From: Marasmius tenuissimus
Taxonomy: Eukaryota > Basidiomycota > Agaricomycetes > Agaricales > Marasmiaceae
Direction: 5' to 3'
DNA: 64,000 nt
Assembly: GCA_029532415.1 (NCBI GenBank)
Contig: JAQOTA010000065.1
Span: 1,157,495-1,221,494, forward strand
Positions 24,111 to 33,579 of the stretch are shown here, piece after piece. Position 1 is the stretch's first letter, and the number at the start of each line of letters is the position of its first letter. Both the position numbers and the translations under genes were made by a program. The notes beneath the pieces are model-generated. The model had not been told where the DNA came from. It made no database searches and saw only the letters and a program-made list of their open reading frames with translations.

Positions 24111-24317
24111 TCCCCTTTAATCATTGATTTCTCCGGCTCGTGCCTCCCGAATCCGATCCCCGCTCAATCAGAATGATTCTGACTCGATTGCGGGGCCGAA
24201 TTTTGAATTCCAGTCCCCCTCAAGGCTACGGACTCGGAGCTGGAGAACGGTTTTACGCCTACTCGGTCTCTCCGGTTACCTACAGATGACTCCTCAATCA
24301 CTCCTCCAAGACTTTTC

Positions 24318-24372
24318 CCGGCTGGACCGGTAGATCCCTCAGTAAGGGCATTATAATTGTATCACTCATTCA
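24318..24372 (+). promoter_or_regulatory. Shared upstream element of MDR genes (copy 3 instance)
   Basis: GCTGGACCGGTAGATC, CTCAGTAAGG and AATTGTATCACTCATTCATG, about 160-210 bp upstream of the ATG. The tail AATTGTATCACTCAT is shared with copy 1. Confidence 0.55.
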
Positions 24373-24470
24373 TGGCCATATCCCATCCAGACTCTGTAGG
24401 CCGCACATGGTCTTTGGTGACTTCGTCATTTGCTACACGCGCAGATGGCCCACCTTGTACGATGAGAAGA

Positions 24471-24478
24471 CTATAAAG
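24471..24478 (+). promoter_or_regulatory. TATA box of MDR copy 3
   Basis: CTATAAAG within GAAGACTATAAAGAG, 52-59 nt upstream of the ATG, preceded by CGATGAGA, which is also found before copy 4. Confidence 0.65.
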
Positions 24479-24529
24479 AGGCTCGCCGAACGAAGGTGTG
24501 TTCAATAAATCTTCCTTTCCTCTAACATC

Positions 24530-25942
24530 ATGACTGTCCCCGCTCAAACTCGCGCTGCCTACCAACCAAAGGTTGAATCCATTCGCGGCCTCTGAAACTA
24601 TTTTCTGACCCTCATGTTCATCAGATTGGAGGAGGCTACAAAAGCCTAGCTTTCAAGAACGTCGACCTGCCGGCGCTCAAATCCTCTGAGGTCTTAGTGA
24701 AGATCCATGCCGTGTCCCTCAACTTCAGGGATTTGTTGATTGCCACGGGCATTTATCCAGTGTGGGTACCAGATATGAGTTGAATCACCCCTTCGTACCA
24801 ATTTCTCACCTCCCCTATCCTCTCTATCAGTCCTCTCAAAGACGGGACAATCCCATGCTCTGACATGGCTGGTGAAGTTGTGGCCGTAGGCGACGAAGTG
24901 ACTGATTGGAAGACGGGAGACCGTGTTTGCTCTAACTTCATGCCGGAATATTTGCATGGAGCCGTCACCGCAAAGAGTGTGAAGAGTGCACTGGGAGTAG
25001 GGGAGGTAGATGGTGTCCTGACACAGTACAGGATTTTCAAGGGATACGTGAGTTCGGAGCTTTTCCGAATCTGGCTCCCTGACTCTGGTTGTAGTCGCTA
25101 GTCGCAATTCCCAAGCATCTATCATACGAGGAGGGTGCTAGTCTGCCCTGCGCCGCCGTGACGGCGTACACCGCCCTCACCGACATAGTCCCTGTCAAGG
25201 CGGGAGATACGGTTCTTGTCTTGGGTACCGGCGGTGTTTCGATGTACGTTCGATAATCTCGCTCTCGCATGTTCTGTCGTCCGACACTTGTCGTCCTAGC
25301 TTCGCTCTACAGTTTGCCGTGGCCTCCGGGGCGACTGTGATAGTCACCTCCTCATCGGACGATAAACTCGCCATTGCGAAGAAGCTGGGAGCCCACCACT
25401 TCATCAATTACCGAAAGACGCCGGAGTGGCACACAGAAGTGCTGAAGATAACCAACGGCCGAGGTGTGGATTACACCGTTGAAGTCGGTGGTCCCGGGAC
25501 TCTGGCCAAATCTCTCCAAGCTACCAGGCTCGGTGGGTATGTGGCTATCATGGGAGCCCTTGATCAGGTGTGTACCCTTTGAATTCCAGATTTCTCCCCA
25601 TTAGTTCATAACTATCAATAACCACTGATTCGAGGACAAGCAGAACATATCCGGGTCTGGAGACGCTAGCGTGATGCTCACTGCCATTCTAAGGCAACTG
25701 ACTCTGAAAGGCTTTCAAGTCGGATCCGCAGAGTCGTACGTCCTCAGTTCCTTTCACATCTCTCGGACCGGGACCTCACACATTCGTGTAGATTCAAAAA
25801 CATGAATCGACTAATAGCATCTCAGCCTGAGATCACCAGGCCGATCATCGACAAAGTCTTTGCATTTGAGGACTCGGTGAAGGCATTCGAACATTTGGAG
25901 TCGCAGAAACACCTCGGAAAAGTGGTGATCAAGGTGGCTTGA
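24530..25942 (+). CDS. MDR-superfamily NAD(P)-dependent oxidoreductase, copy 3
   Basis: Seven exons: 24530..24571, 24625..24761, 24831..25047, 25095..25243, 25300..25567, 25644..25735, 25792..25942; 351 aa, with the same exon lengths as copies 1 and 2. N-terminal fold with [16 protein letters not shown] and [15 protein letters not shown]; Rossmann fold with [20 protein letters not shown] and [20 protein letters not shown]; closing helix VIKVA. It differs from copies 1 and 2 in FMPEYLHG and [14 protein letters not shown], features shared with copy 4, so copies 3 and 4 are closest relatives. Also [19 protein letters not shown], where the others have YNAL. Intact. Substrate unknown. Confidence 0.9.
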
Positions 25943-26143
25943 AGTTTGAATAGTCGAGCCTCCGGAGGCGAAATCAATTGATCTGTAGACACTGTAACTA
26001 TCCAGGAGTGGCAAATCCAGACCCCTGCTTTGATACCATAATTACGTGAAAAAATCAAAGGGAGAAGCAAACCCAGCAAGTGCGGAGGACTCGGCCTCTT
26101 CGGTCACATACAGATGGCCCCTCTTTGGCTCTTTCAGAACTTT

Positions 26144-26200
26144 CACCGGTTGAACCGGTTGATCGTCAGCAAGGGGAATGTAGTTGTACTATCACTTGAC
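26144..26200 (+). promoter_or_regulatory. Shared upstream element of MDR genes (copy 4 instance)
   Basis: CACCGGTTGAACCGGTTGAT followed by CGTCAGCAAGG and GTAGTTGTACTATCACT. This copy shows the clearest tandem ACCGGT-TGA-ACCGGT arrangement, about 205-235 bp upstream of the ATG. Confidence 0.6.
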
Positions 26201-26315
26201 ACTCATCTATCTCAAAGCCATTCAGACTCTTCTTAAGGGTTTGTAGGGGTCCTCGGCGACTTCGCCTTCTGCTGCGAGCGCGGATGATGATGTACATCAG
26301 TGCACGATGAGAGGA

Positions 26316-26323
26316 CTATAAAG
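26316..26323 (+). promoter_or_regulatory. TATA box of MDR copy 4
   Basis: CTATAAAG within GCACGATGAGAGGACTATAA, 55-62 nt upstream of the ATG. Confidence 0.65.
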
Positions 26324-26377
26324 AGATTCTCCGGATGAACACGCTCGACAAAGCCTCCGCTTTTTTACTCTAACATC

Positions 26378-27822
26378 ATGTTTCCCACTCAAACCCGCGC
26401 TGCCTATCACCCCAAGGTCAACCAGTTTACCTCCCGGCGACTCAGCGTCGTTAATCTGATCCCCACGTTCAATAGGTCGGTGGAGGTTACAAGAACCTAG
26501 CTTTCAAAGATGTCCACTTGCCAGCACTCAAAACTTCTGAGGTCCTAGTGAAGATTCATGCCGTATCTCTAAACTCCAGAGATCTGTTGATTTCCGCGGG
26601 GACGTATCCAGGGTGCGTACCAAATGTCGGTTGTATTTAGCCTTCCCTCTAATATGCTGACGCATCAACTTCCCTTTGCTATGTACCAGCGTTCTCAGGG
26701 ACGGAACGATTCCGTGCTCTGATATCGCCGGTGAAGTCGTGGCTGTAGGCAACGAGGTTGCCGAATGGAAAACTGGGGATCGTGTTTGTGCCGGCTTCAT
26801 GCCGGAATATCTGCATGGAGGTGTCACCGTAAAGAGCACGAAGAGTGCATTGGGAGTGGGGGAGGTGGACGGTGTTCTAACGCAGTACAAGATCTTTAAA
26901 GAATACGTGAGTCCAAATCGATTCAGAGCCCGGGAGGACGTTCCATCGGATTCCGCTCTCTGACTCTATTCGTAGTCTCTAGTCGCGATTCCTGAACACC
27001 TGTCATATGAGGAGGGTGCTACCTTGCCTTGTGCCGCCGTGACCGCGTACAACGCCCTCACCAGCTCAGTACCAGTGAAAGCGGGTGACACGGTTCTCGT
27101 CTTGGGCACTGGCGGCGTTTCCATGTAAATCCAATGACTCTCTTCACGCAAGTTTCCTCTGACATCTGTCGTCCCAGCTTCGCACTACAATTTGCCGTGG
27201 CCTCTGGAGCGACCGTAATTATCACTTCCTCGTCTGATGACAAGCTCGCCGTCGCAAAGAAGCTGGGGGCCCACCACTTCATCAATTACCTAAAGACGCC
27301 GGAGTGGCACACAGAAGTATTGAGGATAACCAACGGTCGAGGTGTGGATTACACCGTCGAAGTTGGTGGTCCGGCGACCCTGGCCAAATCTCTTCAAGCA
27401 ACCAGGCTCTCCGGGTTTGTGGCTATCATCCGAGCTCGTGATACGGTATGTACCCTGGAATCCCCCAGTCATTGTCAAACGTTGACCTGACATCAACTGA
27501 CTTGAGACGAAACAGAAAGAGTCTAGTTCTGTGGCTGCCAGCGTGATGCTTTCTGCCATGTTAGTCAGGCAACTGAACCTGAAAGGTCTTCAAGTCGGAT
27601 CCGTTGACTCGTACGCCATAACTTCATTAGTATTTCTCCTTGCAATCGGGACCTCACACGTTCTCTTGTAGATTTAAGAACATGAACCGGCTGATAGCGT
27701 CCCGACCTGAGATTACCAGGCCGGTCATTGACAAAGTTTTCGCGTTCGAGGATTCGGCGAAGGCATTCGAGCATCTTGAGTCGCAAAAACACATCGGTAA
27801 AGTGGTGATTAAGATGTTTTGA
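26378..27822 (+). CDS. MDR-superfamily NAD(P)-dependent oxidoreductase, copy 4
   Basis: Seven exons: 26378..26416, 26476..26612, 26690..26906, 26976..27124, 27178..27445, 27516..27610, 27672..27822; 351 aa. Exon 1 is one codon shorter and exon 6 one codon longer than in the other copies. The fold markers are all present: [53 protein letters not shown] and [17 protein letters not shown]. Two family-conserved spots differ: HAVSLNSRD has Ser where the others have Phe/Tyr, and IIRARD replaces the usual IIGALD after the Rossmann domain. These could alter substrate range. Intact. Closest to copy 3. Confidence 0.9.
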
Positions 27823-28361
27823 CCAGTTGAGTCTCCAAAGGTGTAGGAGGTTCGGACAAGTAGACGTAGTAGCGAATTACTCGCAGCAATTCTGGCCCTC
27901 TGGCCTCAACAAAACCCGTCTAGAGCTGTGAATTGACTGTGTTGCCCGATCTGAGATGATCGCTGGTTTACTGGGTGAGGATGTCACTTTTAAAGACTCT
28001 GACCTCCATTATAGGCAAAGCATCTTGGGCACTCACTGGTCATTGGTTCGGAGGTTCAGTCTGTGCTTTATTTTGTGCTTGAAGGTACGCCGTGGTGCAC
28101 TGCAAGTTGCAAACGTCGGGGTCAAACTCAAGCTTCGAGCTTGAGCTCAAGTGGCGGGTGGCGGGTGATGGGCTCGGCCCTCGGGACATCGGATCACCGA
28201 ACCGCACACCGTCACGTAAGTCACCGGAAGAAGGCGATGGAATACCCGAGAAATAAATTTCTGGTTTACTTATTGTTGAACCCGGTGTCGACCTCCATCT
28301 TGTACGAGTTCCTCAGATCCCTGATCCCACTCCCCTCACCACCACAGACCACCACCACATC
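27823..28361. other. Intergenic between MDR copies 4 and 5
   Basis: No supported gene. The ACCGGT/CTATAAAG promoter block of the other copies was not found here. Confidence 0.4.
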
Positions 28362-29841
28362 ATGTCTCTCCCAAAAACTACCCGCGAGTGGTACTACGGA
28401 AAGAAGGTCATTTCACCTGCTGATCCGTCTCGTAAACCCACTGATATATCCCACAGTCTGGGTCGTACAGAGACGACTTGTCTCTTCAAGCGAGCCCCTT
28501 ACCTGCTTCTATAAAATCGTCCGATGTCCTCGTCAAAATACGCGCAGTTTCCCTCCAGGTCCGTACTCGCACCAACTCGATGGCTCAGCATGCGTCTCCA
28601 AATGATTGAAGGACGGATAGTACAGAGACCTGGTGGTTTCGCATTTTCCTGATTGGTACCGCGGGTACGTGTGACGATCCTTCTCTTCTCTCATTATGAA
28701 ATCGACCTGTATATCAGCGACGTCCCAGACAACCTCGTCCCTACATCCGACATGGCTGGAGAAGTCATCGCCATCGGTGAAGAAGTCAAGTCCTGGAAGC
28801 CAGGCGATCGTGTCTCGTCCAATTTCGCTCCAGACCATCTTTCAGGACCAGCTTGGCCGACAGCTATATCAGATGCTCCCGGAGGAGGGTGTAACGGTAT
28901 GTTGACGGAATATCGGGTGTTCAGAGAGCATGTTAGTACGCTCGTACAGCTTGGCTCAAATTTGGCGCCTTGGCTAAGCAGTGCTTATTTCCTGAAGTCT
29001 CTGGTCAAGATCCCCGACCACCTGTCTTTCGAAGAGGCTTCCACCCTTCCATGTGCTGCTGTTACCGCGTACAACGCATTGATGGGGCCAGTCTCAGTCA
29101 AGGCTGGCGATACCGTCCTCGTACAAGGGACCGGGGGCGTCTCCATGTAAGTGCATCCATATGTGCAAGTGTGCGAATGCTTAAGCTCATTGCCCAATGA
29201 ATCATCGCCAGCTTCACCCTCCAGTTCGCCGTGGCATCCGGTGCTACAGTCATCTTGACTTCGTCCTCGGACAAGAAACTCGAAATCGGGAGGAAACTCG
29301 GCGCCAAATATACCATCAATTACAAGACCACGCCTGATTGGGAGAAGGAAGTATTGAGGATAACGAATGGAGTTGGGGTGGATTACACCATTGAGATGGG
29401 GGGTCCGGGAACGATGATGAAGTCGATCGAGGCGACAAAGTACGCCGGGTGGATTTCCATGGTCGGAATTCTCTCGATGGTAGGTGGTTGTCGCTACCAA
29501 TCTCTCCAAGCAAATTAAACTATTTGATCATGGCCTGTAGAACTCGGAGCCGAGTCAAAACGGGAGCATAGTTGCGGCAGCGATAATGAGGGAAATCACG
29601 CTGAGAGGTTTACTTGCGGGACCTCTCGACCTGTATGTGCCTCCGTCGCTGCTCTGGTCGAGTTCTGATTTTTAACGACATCCTTCTCAGGTTCAAGGGC
29701 ATGCTCCGTCTGATGACTGCCAACCCAGAGATTACACGGCCTCTCATCGATAGAGTGTTCTCGTTCGAAGAGATTATCAAGGCGTTTGAATACCTCGAAT
29801 CTCAGGCGCACGTAGGAAAGGTCGTTATCAAAGTCACATGA
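28362..29841 (+). CDS. MDR-superfamily NAD(P)-dependent oxidoreductase, copy 5 (divergent)
   Basis: Eight exons: 28362..28406, 28457..28558, 28621..28664, 28718..28931, 28998..29146, 29212..29479, 29541..29632, 29691..29841; 354 aa. It is the most divergent copy, and has one extra intron that splits what is a single second exon elsewhere (102 + 44 nt). Exons 5-8 keep the lengths 149, 268, 92 and 151 nt. Markers: VKIRAVSLQYRDLVVSHFP, SDMAGEVIAIGEEV, a changed lid [56 protein letters not shown]. The lid difference and the absence of the shared promoter element suggest a different substrate or regulation. It converges with the F-box gene, with 75 bp between stops. Confidence 0.88.
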
Positions 29842-29916
29842 TGTAGGAAACTGGCAGCACAAATTATACCACTAGCGTTCAGAAAGAGATTGGGCGTCTG
29901 TCAACGGTATGGCAAT

Positions 29917-31872
29917 TCAATACGTAACGGCGTAAATCGACTCGTTAGTTGAGAAAAGGCGCAGCGGGTCCCTCCCGGTAATTCTAGCTCGAGGATCATC
30001 AGAGCCCAATCTCTCCCCACCAGGGATGGCGCGCCAACGAGCATCCATACCGTTCCTCCTCAGGTCCTCCAGGTGACGAACAACTTGCTCCTTCCGCCGT
30101 TTCGCTATCGGCCTCCAAAAATCTACCTTAAACGACCGGAGGGGGGAGTGATCCGTGCTCTCCTGCGCTCTGGCCTGTCCCAATGTGATCAAGAAAAGCT
30201 CAAGGGAGGGATCGCAGAAGGTGAATTCCGCATTTTCGAGGTGAGGGCAAAGCACTGGTACGCCGGGCGTGGGTGTCAAAGCACGTATGAGATCCTCATT
30301 CAGCAAACTTTCCGGGAGCGGCCCATGAGGAGAATGATGTAGACGATCATATTCAACCATCTTCACGGCGAAGAATGGATCTCCTACGATCCTGAGTACC
30401 TGCAAATTAGGCATACGTCGGCACCAGTCGATTACAGTGAGGTGGGATACTGGCATCGCCAATGAGAACGACTTTAGCGAATGCTGACAACCCGACTTTT
30501 CCATAAAGGAGGGGATGAATGCGAAGGATATGTCGGAGAAATCAGTACGCCAATGATTGTCAGGATGGATGAGATGAAGCCCGAATCTTTCCAGCTCGGG
30601 GGTGACGATGGTCTCGAAGAAGCGCGCAACACTGCTTGAGAGGGGGCCAAACGCTCCCGCGAGATTGATTCTGATCACAAGGTTCTCCAGCCGAGGGAAC
30701 CCCAACACTGTCGATAAGACTGGCCACTCCTCGTTCGATAGCTGGCCATCGACCCCTAACTCTATTCGGACAGAACGGAGGGTCAGGCAGTACCGCGACA
30801 GTATTCGAACAGCTTGTGCGGGCGATAACAGGGAGGCCCGATAGTAATGATTTGAGAAAGTGATTGCAAGGTCGGTCAGGCTATCCATTCGAGGGGGAAG
30901 CACAAAGTCGAGAGTGTCGGCCTTCTCTCCGTGAAGATGTAATGATCGGAGCGACGATCCACGCAGGAGATGGTGGACTAAGTCAAATGCACGATCCGAC
31001 AAAGGCAATTGATCAGTTCTAACTGTCCGTGCGAGTTCGAGCCGCTCCAGAAGCAGGGATCGTGGTTCGAACTGAATAACAGCAGAACTTGTCAAGAACA
31101 GAGCCTCCGCAGGGATGTGTACCGCGACTTGTTTCCATCGCTGGTAGTACTCCATAAGCAATTGCAGGAAAGGGAATGTTGCATCGATCCTCATGATCTT
31201 CTCCTCCGCGGATATACGGGTTGAAGATAGACCAATCTTTACGTTCAGGAAGATGGAGAGGGGTAGCGAGCCGGACCTGTCTAGCCACCGTCTTATCCCA
31301 CCTAAACGGTCGCGGAAAACATCATTGTAGCGTTGTATTGAAGTCGAATCGGTTAACAAGAGATGAATGTATATGGCATTCCAGAGGCCCGGTGTGCCTA
31401 GCGCGACCTTGCGCCACGAACGGGTGATGGCAGTGAGCAAAAGAGGTGCTTCACGTAGGTCGCGGGTAGGAAGAAGGGCCCTAGGGAGGCATTCGACGAA
31501 GATCTTCCCCAAGAGATTATCAGGTAGCTTCTGAATGGGCGACCTCGATGCTGTATGCTGGCCGACGAGGAGTTCGAGCTCGTCCTGTCGAGTACGAAGA
31601 ATCTCTATATTCTTTTGTATCAGGTCATACTCTGCCTGGGGCCCACGGAGCAAGCGTTCAATCTCCTCTAGTTCTGGTACTGTAGGGCGGTAGTTGGTTC
31701 CCAGGACATCAGTGAACGTCGATTCCAGTGCCATATTGACCTGATGAGCTACTTTGAGGCGGCCTCCCAAGATAATATCCAGTTTTCGCTCACTTTCATC
31801 GCTTGCAGCAAGACTGCTCTCGTTGCTACCAAGACTAGAGGCAGCAGTGGTCAGTAAATTTGCATTGAACAT
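29917..31872 (-). CDS. F-box domain protein
   Basis: Single exon of 651 codons with its stop at 29917. After a Ser/Ala-rich N-terminus comes a coiled-coil-like region (ELEEIERLLRGPQAEYDLIQ, residues about 68-105). The F-box follows at about 112-160 (IQKLPDNLLGKIFVECLP, then SWRKVALGTPGLWNAIYI), a pattern typical of the very large Agaricomycete F-box family. The remainder has leucine-rich segments (for example LTDLAITFSN, LENLVIRINLAG, LKSFSLAMP) that probably form the substrate-recognition part. Such proteins join SKP1-cullin-1 ubiquitin ligases. The substrate is unknown. The start ATG at 31872 is the first in the frame. Convergent with MDR copy 5 and divergent from SHR3. Confidence 0.85.
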   Translation of the reverse strand: MFNANLLTTAASSLGSNESSLAASDESERKLDIILGGRLKVAHQVNMALESTFTDVLGTNYRPTVPELEEIERLLRGPQAEYDLIQKNIEILRTRQDELELLVGQHTASRSPIQKLPDNLLGKIFVECLPRALLPTRDLREAPLLLTAITRSWRKVALGTPGLWNAIYIHLLLTDSTSIQRYNDVFRDRLGGIRRWLDRSGSLPLSIFLNVKIGLSSTRISAEEKIMRIDATFPFLQLLMEYYQRWKQVAVHIPAEALFLTSSAVIQFEPRSLLLERLELARTVRTDQLPLSDRAFDLVHHLLRGSSLRSLHLHGEKADTLDFVLPPRMDSLTDLAITFSNHYYRASLLSPAQAVRILSRYCLTLRSVRIELGVDGQLSNEEWPVLSTVLGFPRLENLVIRINLAGAFGPLSSSVARFFETIVTPELERFGLHLIHPDNHWRTDFSDISFAFIPSFMEKSGCQHSLKSFSLAMPVSHLTVIDWCRRMPNLQVLRIVGDPFFAVKMVEYDRLHHSPHGPLPESLLNEDLIRALTPTPGVPVLCPHLENAEFTFCDPSLELFLITLGQARAQESTDHSPLRSFKVDFWRPIAKRRKEQVVRHLEDLRRNGMDARWRAIPGGERLGSDDPRARITGRDPLRLFSTNESIYAVTY

Positions 31873-32225
31873 ACATAGCCAATACCAAAGCTTACCTGCT
31901 GTTGGTGGCCTTATTCACCGCCGTGTCATTATTCACAGGCTACAACTGAATAAAGTCCTTCAAGAAACGTGACTATGGAGATCCGCGTCAATGCTGCATA
32001 TGTTTGGCTCTCTGAGATTTTTCCTGCGACGAGGGAGAAGTTGAGAATAGAGAGTGCCATGCCACCGAACGATGACGATGATGCTCTTGTCGCCGTGCGC
32101 GTCGTGGAAAGATGTGTCAAGGTTGTCGGAGGCTGTGCCTTACTGCAATCCCTTTCCCCGCCAACATCCACCAACGTGTCCGACCAAAGCCGGGACTCTT
32201 GGCTCAAGTTCAAACTTCAACCACC
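31873..32225. other. Divergent promoter region of F-box gene and SHR3
   Basis: 353 bp with no convincing ORF. Confidence 0.4.
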
Positions 32226-32985
32226 ATGGGATTCAGACATGCAGCGGTTCTTGCTCCGGTTTCCTTCTTTCTCGGTATGTTATCGGTAAAACGGTGTCTT
32301 CACACAGACTTTCTTTTCTCACCTGCAAGCTGCAGGTATTCTGTTCATCTGCTTCAACGTCGATTGCCGACTGTTGTGGGGAGGTGTCACCGCTGAAGAC
32401 ATCAAGGATGGCATCCAGTTTTACACTATGTTCTACAATGCTCCTCCAGCCATAAAGGTGAATTTTGTCGCGTTTTCTCCACATTTATCCGTTTCTTACA
32501 GAGAGCTTTTTACACATTACAGGCATTGCTCCATGGTATGATGGGTGTTGGGATGACTGGCCTTGTCGCAAAATTACACAAATGGGATGAAAGTGCAATG
32601 TTTTTCGATGGTACCAGTTTAGGTGTGTCGTCCTGCTCTCGTTGTTCGTCCAGACAAGTTAACCAATCATTCACCAAGGGATTTACGTCTTTGCGATGAT
32701 TGTGTACATTACGGTCATTGTACCCATGCTCGGGACGACTGTTTCACCAGTTGAAATCAACACAGAAGCAGAACGGGTTGAAGCCTTGAGGGTCCTCTCT
32801 GCGGCCAATGTTATTGTGGTAATTTGTCTCGGCTGTATCCTGGCTCTTCAGGTACGTGTTTGCCATGTTTTGTTCTAATTTCCACTCACAAATGCCCCTC
32901 GCATACCTGACAGGCCGGCCATGCATACGTGACTCGTACTATAATACAAGAACAGAAAGTTACTGCTGATAAAAAGCGGCAATAG
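32226..32985 (+). CDS. SHR3: ER membrane chaperone SHR3 (amino-acid permease packaging)
   Basis: Five exons: 32226..32274, 32336..32457, 32523..32622, 32679..32851, 32914..32985; 171 aa. SHR3 helps amino-acid permeases fold and leave the ER in COPII vesicles. Four hydrophobic segments can be seen: HAAVLAPVSFFLGILFICFN (about 5-24), MMGVGMTGLVAKL (about 65-77), GIYVFAMIVYITVIVPML (about 91-108) and a last one around VIVVICLGCILALQ. FYTMFYNAPPAIKALLHGMM is the characteristic family block. The C-terminus ends in a lysine-rich ADKKRQ, on the cytosolic side, consistent with ER retention. Length fits the family. Confidence 0.88.
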
Positions 32986-33579
32986 TCCACGAAAACGGCC
33001 AATATACTTGTTGTTCTCGTTCAAAGCTGCTCTTCGTCGTTTGGCCAAACCCTGGACTGTCGTCTTAGTTCGAGTTGCTGTTTGAGAATCTGTTTTGGAG
33101 TCCAGGGTGAGCCCGGCTTGGGCCTTGGCGTGGGGCAAGCCAAAGCCCGTTCCTCGATGGGTCACGCTGGGTCCTGGATTCAAGCATAAACCTTCATGTG
33201 GGCTGCATGTCCGGACAATGATGGGTATTGTTACTCAGGTCACCTTCGTGGTCGAGTACAGCGCTCTCTCCCGACTCTAAATGCCATTACTAACTACACA
33301 AAAGTTCCATCAGACATCAATGATTGGAATCTTCGTTCTGAGTGCGCAGTTTGCTGCCCGGAGTCGCCAGAGCATGCTCGCAACCATGCGACTCCTTCCT
33401 TCACATAACGCCCAGGTCCCTGCCAACTGGCTGGGTCCTCTCATTGGGATACATATAGGAATCATGACATTTCGAAATCATACCTGTGCGTTCCTTGAAA
33501 TCCGTGTTATAAAGGCGTTCCGTCGAAGGTTCTCTACCGCTCCTTGTGCATTCGCCCTCTCTCCCTCTTCCTCGCAATC
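32986..33579. other. Intergenic 3' of SHR3 and promoter of sedolisin
   Basis: No supported gene apart from the TATA box listed separately. Confidence 0.4.
33507..33515 (+). promoter_or_regulatory. TATA box of sedolisin gene
   Basis: TTATAAAGG, about 65-73 nt upstream of the ATG at 33580. Confidence 0.6.

Noticed and set aside
29917..31427. Plus-strand ORFs inside the F-box gene
   Set aside because: They are shadows of the long minus-strand frame.
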